From JAICND01 sp040905905 (lineage in GTDB: Bacteria > Actinomycetota > Acidimicrobiia > Spongiisociales > ZC4RG35): a stretch of 64,000 bases of DNA. Of this stretch, positions 1 through 8,253 are shown one piece after another; within the stretch, counting starts at the first letter, position 1, and every line of letters starts with the position of its first letter. Both the position numbers and the translations under genes were made by a program. The stretch lies in the NCBI GenBank assembly GCA_040905905.1, contig JBBDQN010000032.1:55268-119267 (forward strand). Direction: 5' to 3'. The notes below the pieces were generated by a model. It had not been told where the DNA came from. It made no database searches and was given only the letters and a program-made list of their open reading frames with translations.

Positions 1-365
1 AGTTGCAGAAACTTCAGGTGATCCTCCCCGACGAATTGCGAGCAGCTCGCTGGATGGTGCGGGAGCGGGAGGCTTTCATCGCTAGAACCAACGAGAAGGC
101 CCGCGACCTCCTGGATAAGGCGCAGACCGAGTCGAGACGGCTCGTGGGCGATACATACGTGCTTGGCGAGGCAGTGGAGGAAGCCAACCTGCTCGTCCGA
201 CGCGCCGAAGGTGATGCCCGGCGGATGCGACTCGAATCCGAGGACGATATCGACAGCCATCTCAGCCGGGTCGAAACGCTTCTGACCGAGTTGTTGGGAC
301 GGGTTCATTATGCGCGGGACGAGTTCCATAAGGCCCGCCCCAAACCGCCTGAACCGCCCATCTGA
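1..365 (+). CDS. SepIVA-like DivIVA-type coiled-coil protein (5' partial)
   Basis: The frame is open to the window edge, so the N-terminus is probably missing; a TTG at 3 could only be an internal start. The visible 120 residues are highly charged and helical, with a segment LPDELRAARWMVREREAF followed by A/E/R-rich coiled coil, and end in a Pro-rich tail. I recognise this arrangement from the mycobacterial Rv2927c/MSMEG_2416 (SepIVA) family, a DivIVA-domain septation protein encoded just upstream of the DUF177 gene. The neighbourhood (DUF177, rpmF, rnc) matches. It probably acts at the cytoplasmic face of the membrane in division or envelope synthesis. The alternative name seen in databases is 'ATP synthase subunit b-like', reflecting only the coiled coil. 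Confidence 0.65.
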   Translation, partial: LQKLQVILPDELRAARWMVREREAFIARTNEKARDLLDKAQTESRRLVGDTYVLGEAVEEANLLVRRAEGDARRMRLESEDDIDSHLSRVETLLTELLGRVHYARDEFHKARPKPPEPPI

Positions 366-372
366 GAAGCCG

Positions 373-870
373 ATGTCCGGGCTTGCCTTCGACGTTGGCG
401 ACCTCGTCGGCCACCCGGGTCTGTATCGGCAGGTGCAGGGCGAGTTGGGAGTCAAGTTCGAGGTGGGGGAATCAACGGTTGACGACAATGCAGTTGTCAA
501 TGCCCGTCTGGAGTGGATTTCGGACGGCGTGCTGGTCACGGCTTCCGCCACGACCGTTGTCACCCATCAATGTGCCCGGTGTCTGACCGAGTGGACCGGA
601 GAACTGGAGGTGAGGTTCACCGAGATGTTTGCCCGGCATCCCACCGAGGAGCAGTCCGGTGTCAACCCGGACGCCACCGTTGACCTCGGGCCGGTTGTCC
701 ATGATGAGCTCTCCCTGGCCCTTCCCTCGGACCCGATATGCCGCCCCGATTGCCAAGGACTTTGCCCAACGTGTGGAGCCGACTTGAATGTGGAGCCCTG
801 CGCAGGCCACGGCGACGAATCGGCCTCGCCTTTTGCCGCGCTAAAACAGTTGTTCGAAGCCGAAACCTGA
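373..870 (+). CDS. DUF177 (YceD-like) metal-binding protein
   Basis: 165 residues. The family accompanies rpmF in most bacteria and is linked to 23S rRNA/large-subunit metabolism. Cysteine pairs are visible in the middle (QCARC) and near the C-terminus (CRPDC ... CPTC), consistent with metal binding. The ATG at 373 is chosen because the upstream in-frame ATG (310) lies inside the previous gene and adds a Pro/Arg-rich stretch foreign to the family. It sits 8 bases after the SepIVA-like gene and 11 bases before rpmF, so these genes are likely one transcript. Exact biochemical activity is not known. Confidence 0.85.
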   Translation: MSGLAFDVGDLVGHPGLYRQVQGELGVKFEVGESTVDDNAVVNARLEWISDGVLVTASATTVVTHQCARCLTEWTGELEVRFTEMFARHPTEEQSGVNPDATVDLGPVVHDELSLALPSDPICRPDCQGLCPTCGADLNVEPCAGHGDESASPFAALKQLFEAET

Positions 871-881
871 AGGAGTGCACC

Positions 882-1058
882 ATGGCGGTGCCAAAGAAAA
901 AGAGTTCGCGCATGCGCACCCACCATCGCCGTTCGGCATGGAAGGCTGCCAAGCCGCCGTTATCGATCTGTCCGCGTTGCAATGCCCAGAAGCTGCCCCA
1001 TAGGGCTTGTCTGAACTGCGGCACCTATCGCGACCGCGAGGTGCTCGAAACCGAATGA
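882..1058 (+). CDS. rpmF: 50S ribosomal protein L32
   Basis: 58 residues starting MAVPKKKSSRMRTHHRR, the typical L32 N-terminus, with a zinc ribbon formed by CPRC and CLNC. An AGGAG ribosome-binding site lies at 871-875, 6 bases before the ATG. The stop codon overlaps the plsX start (ATGA at 1055-1058), giving the conserved rpmF-plsX coupling. The protein is a component of the large ribosomal subunit. The four-Cys version is the zinc-containing C+ form. Confidence 0.96.
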   Translation: MAVPKKKSSRMRTHHRRSAWKAAKPPLSICPRCNAQKLPHRACLNCGTYRDREVLETE

Positions 1059-2029
1059 TCCCGATCGCCCTCGACGCCATGGGGGGCGACCGAGCCCCGG
1101 CGGAGGTGGTGGCGGGCGCCGTTGAGGCGGCCGCAGAAGGCGTCGAGACGATCCTGGTTGGAGACGAACACCGTCTCAAATTCGAACTGGCCGGTCTCGG
1201 CGCCGACCTTCCCATCGTCCATGCCGCTGACGTGGTCACGATGGATGACGATCCCCGCCGGGCCTTGCGGGAGAAACCCGACTCTTCGGTCAGCGTCGCC
1301 GCCCGCCTGGTTCGAGACGGCGTGGCCGGGGCGCTGGTCTCGGCTGGTTCGACCGGGGCCGCGATGGCAGCTGCCGCCATCGTGATCGGCCGGTCACCCG
1401 GGGTTCAACGACCAACGATCGCTTCGGTCTTCCCCACCCTCGGCAGTCCCACCCTGGTGCTCGACAGCGGAGCCAATCCCGAGGTGAAGCCCAAACATCT
1501 GGTGCAGTTTGCATTGATGGGATCGGTGGCGGCGGAGGTCTTCTTCGGGATGGACAATCCCCGGGTCGGCCTTCTCAACAACGGCGAGGAGCCGGGCAAG
1601 GGAAGGTCGCTCGAAAAGGAGAGTCATGCCCTCCTCACCGCCGCCGCCGTTAACTTTGTTGGCAATGTCGAAGGCCGTGATCTGGCCCTCGACCGGGCGG
1701 ATGTGATCGTCACCGACGGTTTCGTCGGCAACATCTTTCTGAAGACCACCGAAGGTGTTGCTCAGATGGTTATCGCGCTGGTGACAGAAGCGCTGGGCGG
1801 GCTCGACGGCGCAACCTTGTCAAAGGTTGAAATGGCGCTGCAGCCGGTTCGTCAGAGGCTCGACTACGAACACACTGGCGGCGCTCATCTACTCGGGGTG
1901 GGAGGGGTGGTGGTCATCGCCCATGGCGCCTCCTCACGGCTGGCCATTGCCAATGCTCTACGTCAGGCCAGGGACGGCATCGCCCGTGACCTGGTGGCGA
2001 GGGTTACCGCCCGCCTTGCCCAGGAATGA
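1055..2029 (+). CDS. plsX: Phosphate acyltransferase PlsX
   Basis: 324 residues, the usual PlsX length. It converts acyl-ACP to acyl-phosphate for PlsY in the first steps of phospholipid synthesis. The N-terminus MIPIALDAMGGDRAP and the internal segments SAGSTGAAMAAA and TDGFVGNIFLKTTEG are family hallmarks. The start at 1055 overlaps the rpmF stop by 4 bases; an in-frame upstream start (1007) lies inside rpmF and is rejected. The gene is followed by rnc with a 4-base overlap, although the more usual fabD/acpP genes are not adjacent. Confidence 0.95.
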   Translation: MIPIALDAMGGDRAPAEVVAGAVEAAAEGVETILVGDEHRLKFELAGLGADLPIVHAADVVTMDDDPRRALREKPDSSVSVAARLVRDGVAGALVSAGSTGAAMAAAAIVIGRSPGVQRPTIASVFPTLGSPTLVLDSGANPEVKPKHLVQFALMGSVAAEVFFGMDNPRVGLLNNGEEPGKGRSLEKESHALLTAAAVNFVGNVEGRDLALDRADVIVTDGFVGNIFLKTTEGVAQMVIALVTEALGGLDGATLSKVEMALQPVRQRLDYEHTGGAHLLGVGGVVVIAHGASSRLAIANALRQARDGIARDLVARVTARLAQE

Positions 2030-2685
2030 CCGGGCTCGAGTCCGCCCTCGGTCACAAGTTCGCTGATCCTTCGTTGCTCGAGAGGGCGCTCATCCATCGA
2101 TCGTTTCAGGCTGAGCACCCTGAGTCCGAGGACAACGAGCGGATGGAGTTCCTGGGCGACGCGGTGTTGGGCCTGGCGGTCGCCTCCCATCTGTATGAAC
2201 GCCATCCCGAAATGACCGAGGGACAGATGGCCAAGGTCAGGGCCGTAGTTGTCAGTCGAGACGAGCTGGCGGCAGTGGCCCGCACGCTCGACCTCGGCCA
2301 ATATCTGGTCCTGGGCCGCGGCGAGGAAGCGACCGGCGGTCGCGACAAAGCTTCGATCCTTGCCAACGCCGCCGAGGCGGTCATCGCCGCCGTCTATCTC
2401 GACGCCGGCTTCGCAGTCGCCCGCCGGTTCATTCTCGACCATTGGGAGGCCCGCATCCAGGCCCGCACCGAACGTCCTGGTGGTGCGGATTACAAGACGA
2501 GATTGCAGGAGATGCTGGCGGCGGCAGGTATGCGACCTGATTATCGGGTCGAGGCGTTCGGACCCGAGCACGCCAAACGGTTTGTGGCGCGCTTGATGGT
2601 TGACGGCGAGGTCCGGGGGGAGGGGAGTGGTGCCTCCAAACGCGAGGCCGAACAAGATGCGGCCCGGGCAGCACTGGAGTCTTAA
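2026..2685 (+). CDS. rnc: Ribonuclease III
   Basis: 219 residues. The nuclease signature NERMEFLGDAVLGL covers residues 37-50, with Glu41 and Asp45 as metal-binding acids; the second acidic motif (DKASILANAAEAVIAA) follows near residue 107. A C-terminal double-stranded RNA-binding domain spans roughly 150-219. It processes rRNA precursors and structured mRNAs; a plausible local substrate is the rpsO-pnp hairpin at 61203-61237. It overlaps plsX by 4 bases and runs convergently into the DtxR-family gene, sharing 4 bases at the 3' ends. Confidence 0.96.
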   Translation: MTGLESALGHKFADPSLLERALIHRSFQAEHPESEDNERMEFLGDAVLGLAVASHLYERHPEMTEGQMAKVRAVVVSRDELAAVARTLDLGQYLVLGRGEEATGGRDKASILANAAEAVIAAVYLDAGFAVARRFILDHWEARIQARTERPGGADYKTRLQEMLAAAGMRPDYRVEAFGPEHAKRFVARLMVDGEVRGEGSGASKREAEQDAARAALES

Positions 2686-3347
2686 ACCGGCACGGTGCCG
2701 ACAAATAGCCGCTCGGCTATGAAAGAGCCAATCCCAACCTGGAGGTTGTCGTTGATCCGAACGGTGAGGGTGCCGTCAGGGGTTCGGGCAACCAAGGCAA
2801 CCCTGGCCCCGGGTCGCAACCCGGAGTCGTCGAGGAATCCCATGATGTCGGAGTCGAGCTCAAGCTCCTCGGATATCCGGTGCAGGACTCTGTCTGAGTC
2901 ACCTATATCGGCCAGAGGGATGAGCAAGGGCTGGCGATATCCGGCACCGGGAATCGGGTTGCCGTGGGGGCAGGTGGTCGGCTTTCCGAGCTTGGCCAGC
3001 ATCGCGGCTTCAACATCGTCGGAGATGGCATGTTCCCACACCTCGGCCTCGGCATGAACCTTCACCCACGGCAGCCCCAAAACCTCGGACAGGAATCTCT
3101 CGGCCAGCCGATGTCGGCGTACCACGACCTCGGCCAGATGTCGTCCCTTCCCGGTGAGGCGGATCTCCCCCTCGGAGGTGACGATGTCATCCGCCTCCAT
3201 CCGTTTGATCATCTCAGAAACGCTGGGGCGGCTTATTCCCAACCACTCGGCGATCCGGGCCTGGATCACGGGCAGGCCTTCTTCCCCCAACTCGTAGACG
3301 GCCGCTACATATTCGCGGTAGGTGGCCGTATAGACCGAGGCGTCCAT
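2682..3347 (-). CDS. DtxR-family metalloregulator, MntR-type metal site
   Basis: 221 residues: N-terminal winged helix (about 1-65), dimerisation/metal domain (66-140) and C-terminal SH3-like FeoA domain (150-221). The helix VHAEAEVWEHAIS carries Glu where DtxR/IdeR have the metal ligand Cys102, and the first helix has Glu at the DtxR Met10 position. The pattern resembles mycobacterial MntR rather than IdeR, so Mn(II) sensing is possible. The ATG at 3347 is chosen because it gives the normal N-terminus MDASVYTATYREYV; a longer frame to 3431 runs through the intergenic operator. It is divergent from the Fbp-like transporter and is probably its repressor. Confidence 0.88.
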   Translation of the reverse strand: MDASVYTATYREYVAAVYELGEEGLPVIQARIAEWLGISRPSVSEMIKRMEADDIVTSEGEIRLTGKGRHLAEVVVRRHRLAERFLSEVLGLPWVKVHAEAEVWEHAISDDVEAAMLAKLGKPTTCPHGNPIPGAGYRQPLLIPLADIGDSDRVLHRISEELELDSDIMGFLDDSGLRPGARVALVARTPDGTLTVRINDNLQVGIGSFIAERLFVGTVPV

Positions 3348-3408
3348 AACCGCATAGTACGGCAGTAGATGGGGAGCGGTCCGAAAATGATTTGTGATAG
3401 CGGGAGAG

Positions 3409-3430
3409 TGATAATTAGGGTCACCTATCA
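3409..3430. promoter_or_regulatory. Candidate operator/promoter between DtxR-type regulator and metal ABC transporter
   Basis: The 22 bases form TGATA-N12-TATCA with a nested TAGG-N4-CCTA (3416-3427). The AATTAGG half resembles the TTAGG half-sites of DtxR/IdeR/MntR boxes. GATAAT at 3410-3415 resembles a -10 hexamer, so a repressor bound here would block transcription. The site runs into the ATG of the binding-protein gene (3430), implying a very short or absent leader. The assignment is inference from symmetry and position. Confidence 0.45.
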
Positions 3431-4449
3431 TGAGGCGCTATACGAACCTACTTGTCAACGTTTGGTTGCTCGCTCTACTTCTCATGGCCTGTGGCGGCGC
3501 CGGTTCCACGACGACCGCCGCCACGGACAATCCTCTGGTGATCTACTCAGGGCGGTCCGAGGAGCTGGTGGCGCCTTTGATCGCCTCATTCGAATCCGAC
3601 ACCGGAATCGACGTCGAAGTCAGGTACGGGAGCTCGACCGAAATGGCCGGCACGATCAATGTCGAAGGCGCCTTGTCGCCGGCGGACGTCTTCTACGCCC
3701 AGGATCCCGCCACCATCGGAGCGGTTGCCAACCTGCTCGCCCCTATTCCAGAGGCGGTGCTGACCCTCGTCCCCGAGCGGTTCCGTGATCCTGACGGGTA
3801 TTGGACCGGCATCACCGTGCGCAGTCGCGTGCTCGCCTACAACCCCGAACTGGTTTCTCCAGGCGAGCTCCCGGATAGTTTTCACGCCCTCACTGATCCC
3901 GCCTGGGCCGGCCGTATTGGCATCGCCCCCACCAACGGGTCGTTTCTTACTTTTGTGGCGGCGATGATCGTCCTTGAGGGGGAGGAGGACACTCTCCAAT
4001 GGCTGACGGGTTTGGCGGAGAATGACCCGGTCGAGTTTGACGGCAACGCGCCGATCGCCGCCGCGGTCGACGCTGGCGACATCTCTGTAGGACTTATTAA
4101 CCACTACTACCTTCTGCGCCTGGGCGCCGAGCAGGGTGGAACCACGGCCGCGAACTACTTCTTCCCAAATGCCGACGCCGGGTCCTTTGTGATGCCGGCC
4201 GGCGCCGCAATCCTGGCGACCGCCCACAACCCCGAGGGCGCAGCCACCTTCCTCGAGTATCTGCTGTCGTCGGGCTCGCAGGCATATTTTGCCGAGTCCG
4301 TCTTCGAGTACCCGGTGGTAGCAGGAGCGCCCGCCCCGGCCGGGGCCCCGCCCCTCGATTCGCTGGTGACGCCGCAGGTGTCATTGGCAGATCTGGCCTC
4401 AGCGTTTGACCGAGCCACCGATCTGATCTCGGAGTCGGGCCTCTTGTGA
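3430..4449 (+). CDS. Fe3+/metal ABC transporter substrate-binding lipoprotein (FbpA-like)
   Basis: 339 residues. A signal peptide with lipobox (LLLMAC, Cys about residue 20) predicts a lipid-anchored protein outside the membrane. The mature part has the iron-binding family fold: IYSGRSEELVAPLIASFE, a central YYLL segment (NHYYLLRLG) with the paired tyrosines that ligate ferric iron in FbpA, and the closing FPNADAGSFVMPAGAAI. No Shine-Dalgarno sequence precedes the ATG; with a -10-like GATAAT at 3410 the message may be nearly leaderless. First gene of a three-gene transporter operon controlled, I infer, by the divergent DtxR-family protein. The substrate may be Fe(III) or, given the Mn-type regulator, another metal. 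Confidence 0.87.
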   Translation: MRRYTNLLVNVWLLALLLMACGGAGSTTTAATDNPLVIYSGRSEELVAPLIASFESDTGIDVEVRYGSSTEMAGTINVEGALSPADVFYAQDPATIGAVANLLAPIPEAVLTLVPERFRDPDGYWTGITVRSRVLAYNPELVSPGELPDSFHALTDPAWAGRIGIAPTNGSFLTFVAAMIVLEGEEDTLQWLTGLAENDPVEFDGNAPIAAAVDAGDISVGLINHYYLLRLGAEQGGTTAANYFFPNADAGSFVMPAGAAILATAHNPEGAATFLEYLLSSGSQAYFAESVFEYPVVAGAPAPAGAPPLDSLVTPQVSLADLASAFDRATDLISESGLL

Positions 4450-4459
4450 GGGAGGTGAG

Positions 4460-6064
4460 CTGACCGTCGTCACCGCTCCGGTCTCGTCCTCCGCGGCGCA
4501 GGCCCGATCCGAGCGCGCTCCGCGAGGGCTGGTGCTCGCTTCCCTGCTCGTAGTGGGGCCGCTGGCCTTGCCCATCGTCCATCTGCTTGGACAGGCACTG
4601 ACCGGCGGAGCAGGGTCGAGTGTGCTTCCCGCTGGTCGGCTCTTCCAACTGGCCCTGAACACGTTGGCTTTGGTGGCGGGGGTGGTCTTCGCCGCCACTT
4701 CCATCGGGCTCGTCACGGCCTGGTTGACGACCCGTACCGACCTGACCGGCGCCAGGGTGTGGTCGACTCTCGCAGTGCTTCCGCTAGTGATTCCTTCCTT
4801 CGTGGGAGCCCTGGCCCTGCTTGGGGCGACCGGCCGCCGGGGAATCATCAGCCAGGCACTGGCCCAAATCGGCGTGGGTCCTCTGCCCATACCCCACGGT
4901 TACTTTGGTGCCTTCTTCGCCCTGACGATGTTCACATTCCCCTATGTGCACCTCCTGGCGGTGCCAGCTTTGCGCAGGCTCGACGCCGGGCTCGAAGAGT
5001 CGGCTCGTGGCCTCGGAGCCTCACCCACCCGGGTGTTCCGCACGATCACCCTTCCCCAGGTCGGTCCGTCCCTGCGGGCGGCCATGTTGCTGGTTGCTCT
5101 CTACACAATGGCCGACTTCGGCGCGGTTTCTCTTCTGCGGTACGACACTTTCACCCGGGCCATCTTTCTCCAATACGCCGGACGACTCGATCGGCGCCCG
5201 GCGACTCTGCTGGCGGGCACCCTGGTCGTCATTGCCCTCGTGGTCATCTGGGGCGAGCGACGCAGCCGGGGGCGGGCGGCGATCCTTGGCGGTCGCGCCC
5301 TGAGGAGCCCCCGCCGGGTGACCCTGACCGGATGGAAACGGATGGCCGCCTTTGGATTTCTCGGGTCGGTGGTCACCGGGTCCCTGGTGCTGCCCGTAAC
5401 CGTCCTCGCGGGCTGGTGGTTGCGCGGTGCCGCGGCCGGTCAGGCGCCACTAGCGATTTGGAGCGAGACCGGGCGGTCACTTTCGGTATCGGCAATCACG
5501 GCGATCGTGGCGGCAGTGGCTGTCCTGCCGATCGCCATCCTCACGGTCCGATACCGCACCAGAGTTGGGGCAATATGTGAGTCGTTGGCCTGGTCCTTGT
5601 ACTCGTTGCCCCACCTCACGGTGGGCCTAGCGGTCCTGGTCATGGGTCTGACAGTTCTCACACCGTTCTATCAGACCCTCCCGCTGCTCTTGTTTGCGTA
5701 TCTGATCATGTTCCTGCCACAAGCGATGGGGCCCACTCAGGCAGCGCTCGGGCGGGTGGCACCAAGTCTGGAGGAAGCGAGCAGGTCGCTGGGGCGATCC
5801 GCCCTGGCGACCACCCGTCGGATAACGGTGCCGCTGGTCGGGCGGGGGATGCTGGCCGGCGCGGGTCTGGTCTTTCTGACCACCATGAAGGAGTTGCCGG
5901 CAACCTTGCTGCTGCGCCCTACCGAGTTCGAAACTCTGGCGGTTCGTATCTGGTCGACCACCACGGAAGGTTTCTACACAAGGGCCTCGATGGCGGCCCT
6001 GGTGCTGGTGGCGGTATCGGCGGTGCCTCTCCACCTTCTGGTCTCGATGAACACCCATGAGTGA
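4460..6064 (+). CDS. Metal ABC transporter permease, fused double-domain (FbpB-like)
   Basis: 534 residues if started at CTG 4460; 510 if started at GTG 4532. Two homologous halves each carry an EAA loop for ATPase contact (EESARGLGASPTRVFRTI near residue 178 and EEASRSLGRSALATTRRI near 436), with about 12 membrane helices, as in FbpB/HitB/ThiP. No ATG, GTG or TTG occurs between the upstream in-frame stop (4424) and 4532. The CTG is preceded by GGGAGGTGAG, a strong ribosome-binding site, and yields a normal cytoplasmic leader TVVTAPVSSSAAQARSERAP. The 3' end overlaps the ATPase gene by 8 bases. Confidence 0.88.
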   Translation: MTVVTAPVSSSAAQARSERAPRGLVLASLLVVGPLALPIVHLLGQALTGGAGSSVLPAGRLFQLALNTLALVAGVVFAATSIGLVTAWLTTRTDLTGARVWSTLAVLPLVIPSFVGALALLGATGRRGIISQALAQIGVGPLPIPHGYFGAFFALTMFTFPYVHLLAVPALRRLDAGLEESARGLGASPTRVFRTITLPQVGPSLRAAMLLVALYTMADFGAVSLLRYDTFTRAIFLQYAGRLDRRPATLLAGTLVVIALVVIWGERRSRGRAAILGGRALRSPRRVTLTGWKRMAAFGFLGSVVTGSLVLPVTVLAGWWLRGAAAGQAPLAIWSETGRSLSVSAITAIVAAVAVLPIAILTVRYRTRVGAICESLAWSLYSLPHLTVGLAVLVMGLTVLTPFYQTLPLLLFAYLIMFLPQAMGPTQAALGRVAPSLEEASRSLGRSALATTRRITVPLVGRGMLAGAGLVFLTTMKELPATLLLRPTEFETLAVRIWSTTTEGFYTRASMAALVLVAVSAVPLHLLVSMNTHE

Positions 6065-7055
6065 GGCGATAAGGCTGACCGAGGTCACCAAGACCTATGG
6101 CGCCACCACCGCCGTCGACCTGTTGTCTTTTGCCGTGCCCTCTGGCTGTCTGTTGACTTTGCTCGGCCCTTCGGGGGGAGGCAAGACCACGGCCCTTCGA
6201 CTCATAGCCGGCTTCGAAAAGCTCGACAGAGGTTCGATCGTGGTCGGCGGGGTGGAGGTCTCCGGTCGGGGGGTGCACATGTCCCCGGAAAAGCGTCGGG
6301 TGGGGATGGTGTTTCAGGACTACGCCCTCTTTCCGCACATGACCGTGGCCGCCAATGTCGGCTACGGGGTCGAGGCTGGCAAGAAAGTGGGGGAGCTACT
6401 CGAACTCGTCGGGATGACCGGTCTTGAACACCGGTTGCCTCACGAACTATCCGGGGGCCAACAACAACGGGTGGCGTTAGCCCGAGCCCTTGCACCCGAA
6501 CCGGCCGTCATCCTGGCCGACGAGCCGTTCTCGAATCTCGACGCCTCGCTTCGCACCAGGGTGCGGCGCGAAGTGAAGGGGATCCTCGAGGCCGCCCACA
6601 CGACGGCGGTGTTTGTGACCCACGACCAGGAGGAGGCCCTGTCGATCTCGGACCAGGTGGCGGTCATGAACGAAGGAAGGGTGTTGCAGATTTCCAGCCC
6701 CTCGGATCTTTATCGCAACCCCATCAACCCGTGGGTGGCGGGGTTTCTTGGGGAGGCCGACTTCATCGAAGGCAGGGCTGCGGGAGGTCGGGTTGACACT
6801 CCGCTCGGCATCTTCGCCACCGACCTGTCCGGTCCGGTGCAGGTGATGGTGCGACCGGAGATGGTGTCCCTCGTGCCGGACCTCGATGGCGATGCCGTGG
6901 TTTCCGGGAGCGAGTTCTATGGCCACGACCAACTGGTGACGGTCGTCGTCTCGGGTGGCGCCCGGGTGCGGTCCCGGCTCGGCCCGATCCCGGTGTTCCC
7001 GCCCGGGACGAGGGTGTGGGTGAAGGCCGAGGGGTCAGTTACCTACCCGGCCTGA
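6057..7055 (+). CDS. Metal ABC transporter ATP-binding protein (FbpC-like)
   Basis: 332 residues. Walker A GPSGGGKTT (about 36-44), signature LSGGQQQRVALARAL, Walker B VILADEPFSNLD and the H-loop VFVTHDQEEAL are all present. The C-terminal 90 residues form a TOBE-like domain (MVRPEMVSLVPDLDGDAVV), typical of the FbpC/PotA group. It energises import of the substrate bound by the upstream lipoprotein. The start overlaps the permease 3' end, so the two are coupled. Ends 17 bases before mutM. Confidence 0.92.
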   Translation: MSEAIRLTEVTKTYGATTAVDLLSFAVPSGCLLTLLGPSGGGKTTALRLIAGFEKLDRGSIVVGGVEVSGRGVHMSPEKRRVGMVFQDYALFPHMTVAANVGYGVEAGKKVGELLELVGMTGLEHRLPHELSGGQQQRVALARALAPEPAVILADEPFSNLDASLRTRVRREVKGILEAAHTTAVFVTHDQEEALSISDQVAVMNEGRVLQISSPSDLYRNPINPWVAGFLGEADFIEGRAAGGRVDTPLGIFATDLSGPVQVMVRPEMVSLVPDLDGDAVVSGSEFYGHDQLVTVVVSGGARVRSRLGPIPVFPPGTRVWVKAEGSVTYPA

Positions 7056-7072
7056 GCGGTTACGGTTCGGCG

Positions 7073-7897
7073 GTGCCTGAGTTGCCCGAGGTCGAGACAG
7101 TTCGCCGCTTCCTCGAGCCGGTGGTCACCGGTCGGCGAATGGTCTTGGTCGAGGTCAATCACCCGCGGACAGTGCGTCGCAACCTGCATCCCGAAGACGT
7201 TGTCGACCGCCTCACTGGTGCCGTCGTCGAGAGGCTCGACCGCCAGGGCAAGTTCTTGTTCGGGCTCCTCGACAACGGCATGACCTGGATAACACATCTG
7301 GGGATGTCGGGCCGGGTGGTGGTGGCCTTGCCCAGCCAGCCCCGGGCCAATCACACCCACTTCGTGGCGCGAACCGATCGGGGAGAAGAGGTCCGTCTGG
7401 TCGATCCACGCACCTTCGGGTTCGTGGCAGTGGTCACTCCTGAAGAACGGGACCGTTTCACCGAGCTCGGACCCGACGCCCTCACCAGTTTGCCCAGGGC
7501 AAGCTCTCTCGCCCGCTCCCTGGCAGGACGCACAGCCCCGATCAAGAGCCTGCTGCTCGACCAGCGACTGCTTGCCGGGCTTGGCAACATTTACGCCGAC
7601 GAAGTCCTCCACCGCGCCGGGGTGCGACCTACCCGGGCGGGCGGTGGACTGAACCCTGAGGAGGTCAAGCGGATCCGCAGCGCGGTGAAGCCGATCTTGA
7701 CTGCGGGCATCACCGCCGGTGGGACCTCCCTCGACGACCTGGCTTATCTCCTCCCGGACGGGCGGGCGGGCGGCTACCTGGATCGGTTGCGTGTTTATGG
7801 AAGGGAAGGTGATCACTGCCACCGATGCGGGACGCTCATCGAACGGGTGGTAGTGGGTGGGCGCTCCTCGTTCTATTGCCCTACCTGCCAGTTATGA
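7073..7897 (+). CDS. mutM: Formamidopyrimidine-DNA glycosylase MutM/Fpg
   Basis: 274 residues. After the GTG start the protein reads PELPEVETVRRFLEP; Pro2 is the catalytic nucleophile and Glu3 the acid in this family, which fixes the start. The lysine of the QGKFLF segment (about residue 57) and the C-terminal zinc finger CHRC-N16-CPTC, which inserts in DNA, are visible. It removes 8-oxoguanine and fapy lesions and cleaves abasic sites. In relatives mutM follows rnc directly; here the metal-transport module separates them. Overlaps acyP by 4 bases. Confidence 0.96.
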   Translation: MPELPEVETVRRFLEPVVTGRRMVLVEVNHPRTVRRNLHPEDVVDRLTGAVVERLDRQGKFLFGLLDNGMTWITHLGMSGRVVVALPSQPRANHTHFVARTDRGEEVRLVDPRTFGFVAVVTPEERDRFTELGPDALTSLPRASSLARSLAGRTAPIKSLLLDQRLLAGLGNIYADEVLHRAGVRPTRAGGGLNPEEVKRIRSAVKPILTAGITAGGTSLDDLAYLLPDGRAGGYLDRLRVYGREGDHCHRCGTLIERVVVGGRSSFYCPTCQL

Positions 7898-8166
7898 AGG
7901 CGGTGCACGCCGTGGTCAGCGGCCGGGTGCAGGGCGTCACCTATCGTCACGCCACCCGAACCGCTGCTCGTGGGCTGGGATTGGTGGGTTGGGTGCGCAA
8001 TCTCGGGGACGGGCGTGTCGAGGTGTGGGCCCAGGGCGATGACGATGGAGTGACAAAGCTGGTTGATTGGCTATGGCTCGGACCGGCCGGGGCCGTCGTC
8101 ATGGCAGTTGAATCCGATGTAGTGGCGATCGATCAGAGCATTCGCGATTTCTTCATCAGGCAGTAG
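7894..8166 (+). CDS. acyP: Acylphosphatase
   Basis: 90 residues. Contains the family signature GRVQGVTYRH, whose Arg binds phosphate, and GWVRNLGDGRVEVWAQG, with the catalytic Asn. Hydrolyses acyl-phosphate anhydrides; PlsX in the same window makes one such compound, but a link is speculative. The second motif residue is Tyr where Phe is commoner. The ATG overlaps the mutM stop by 4 bases. Confidence 0.93.
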   Translation: MKAVHAVVSGRVQGVTYRHATRTAARGLGLVGWVRNLGDGRVEVWAQGDDDGVTKLVDWLWLGPAGAVVMAVESDVVAIDQSIRDFFIRQ

Positions 8167-8253
8167 GGGGAGTTATGAGTTATGAGTGGTGGGTCCAAGC
8201 CCATGACTTCGTCTAATCTCAGACCGTTCCCAGAATCACACGGTTGTAACTAG

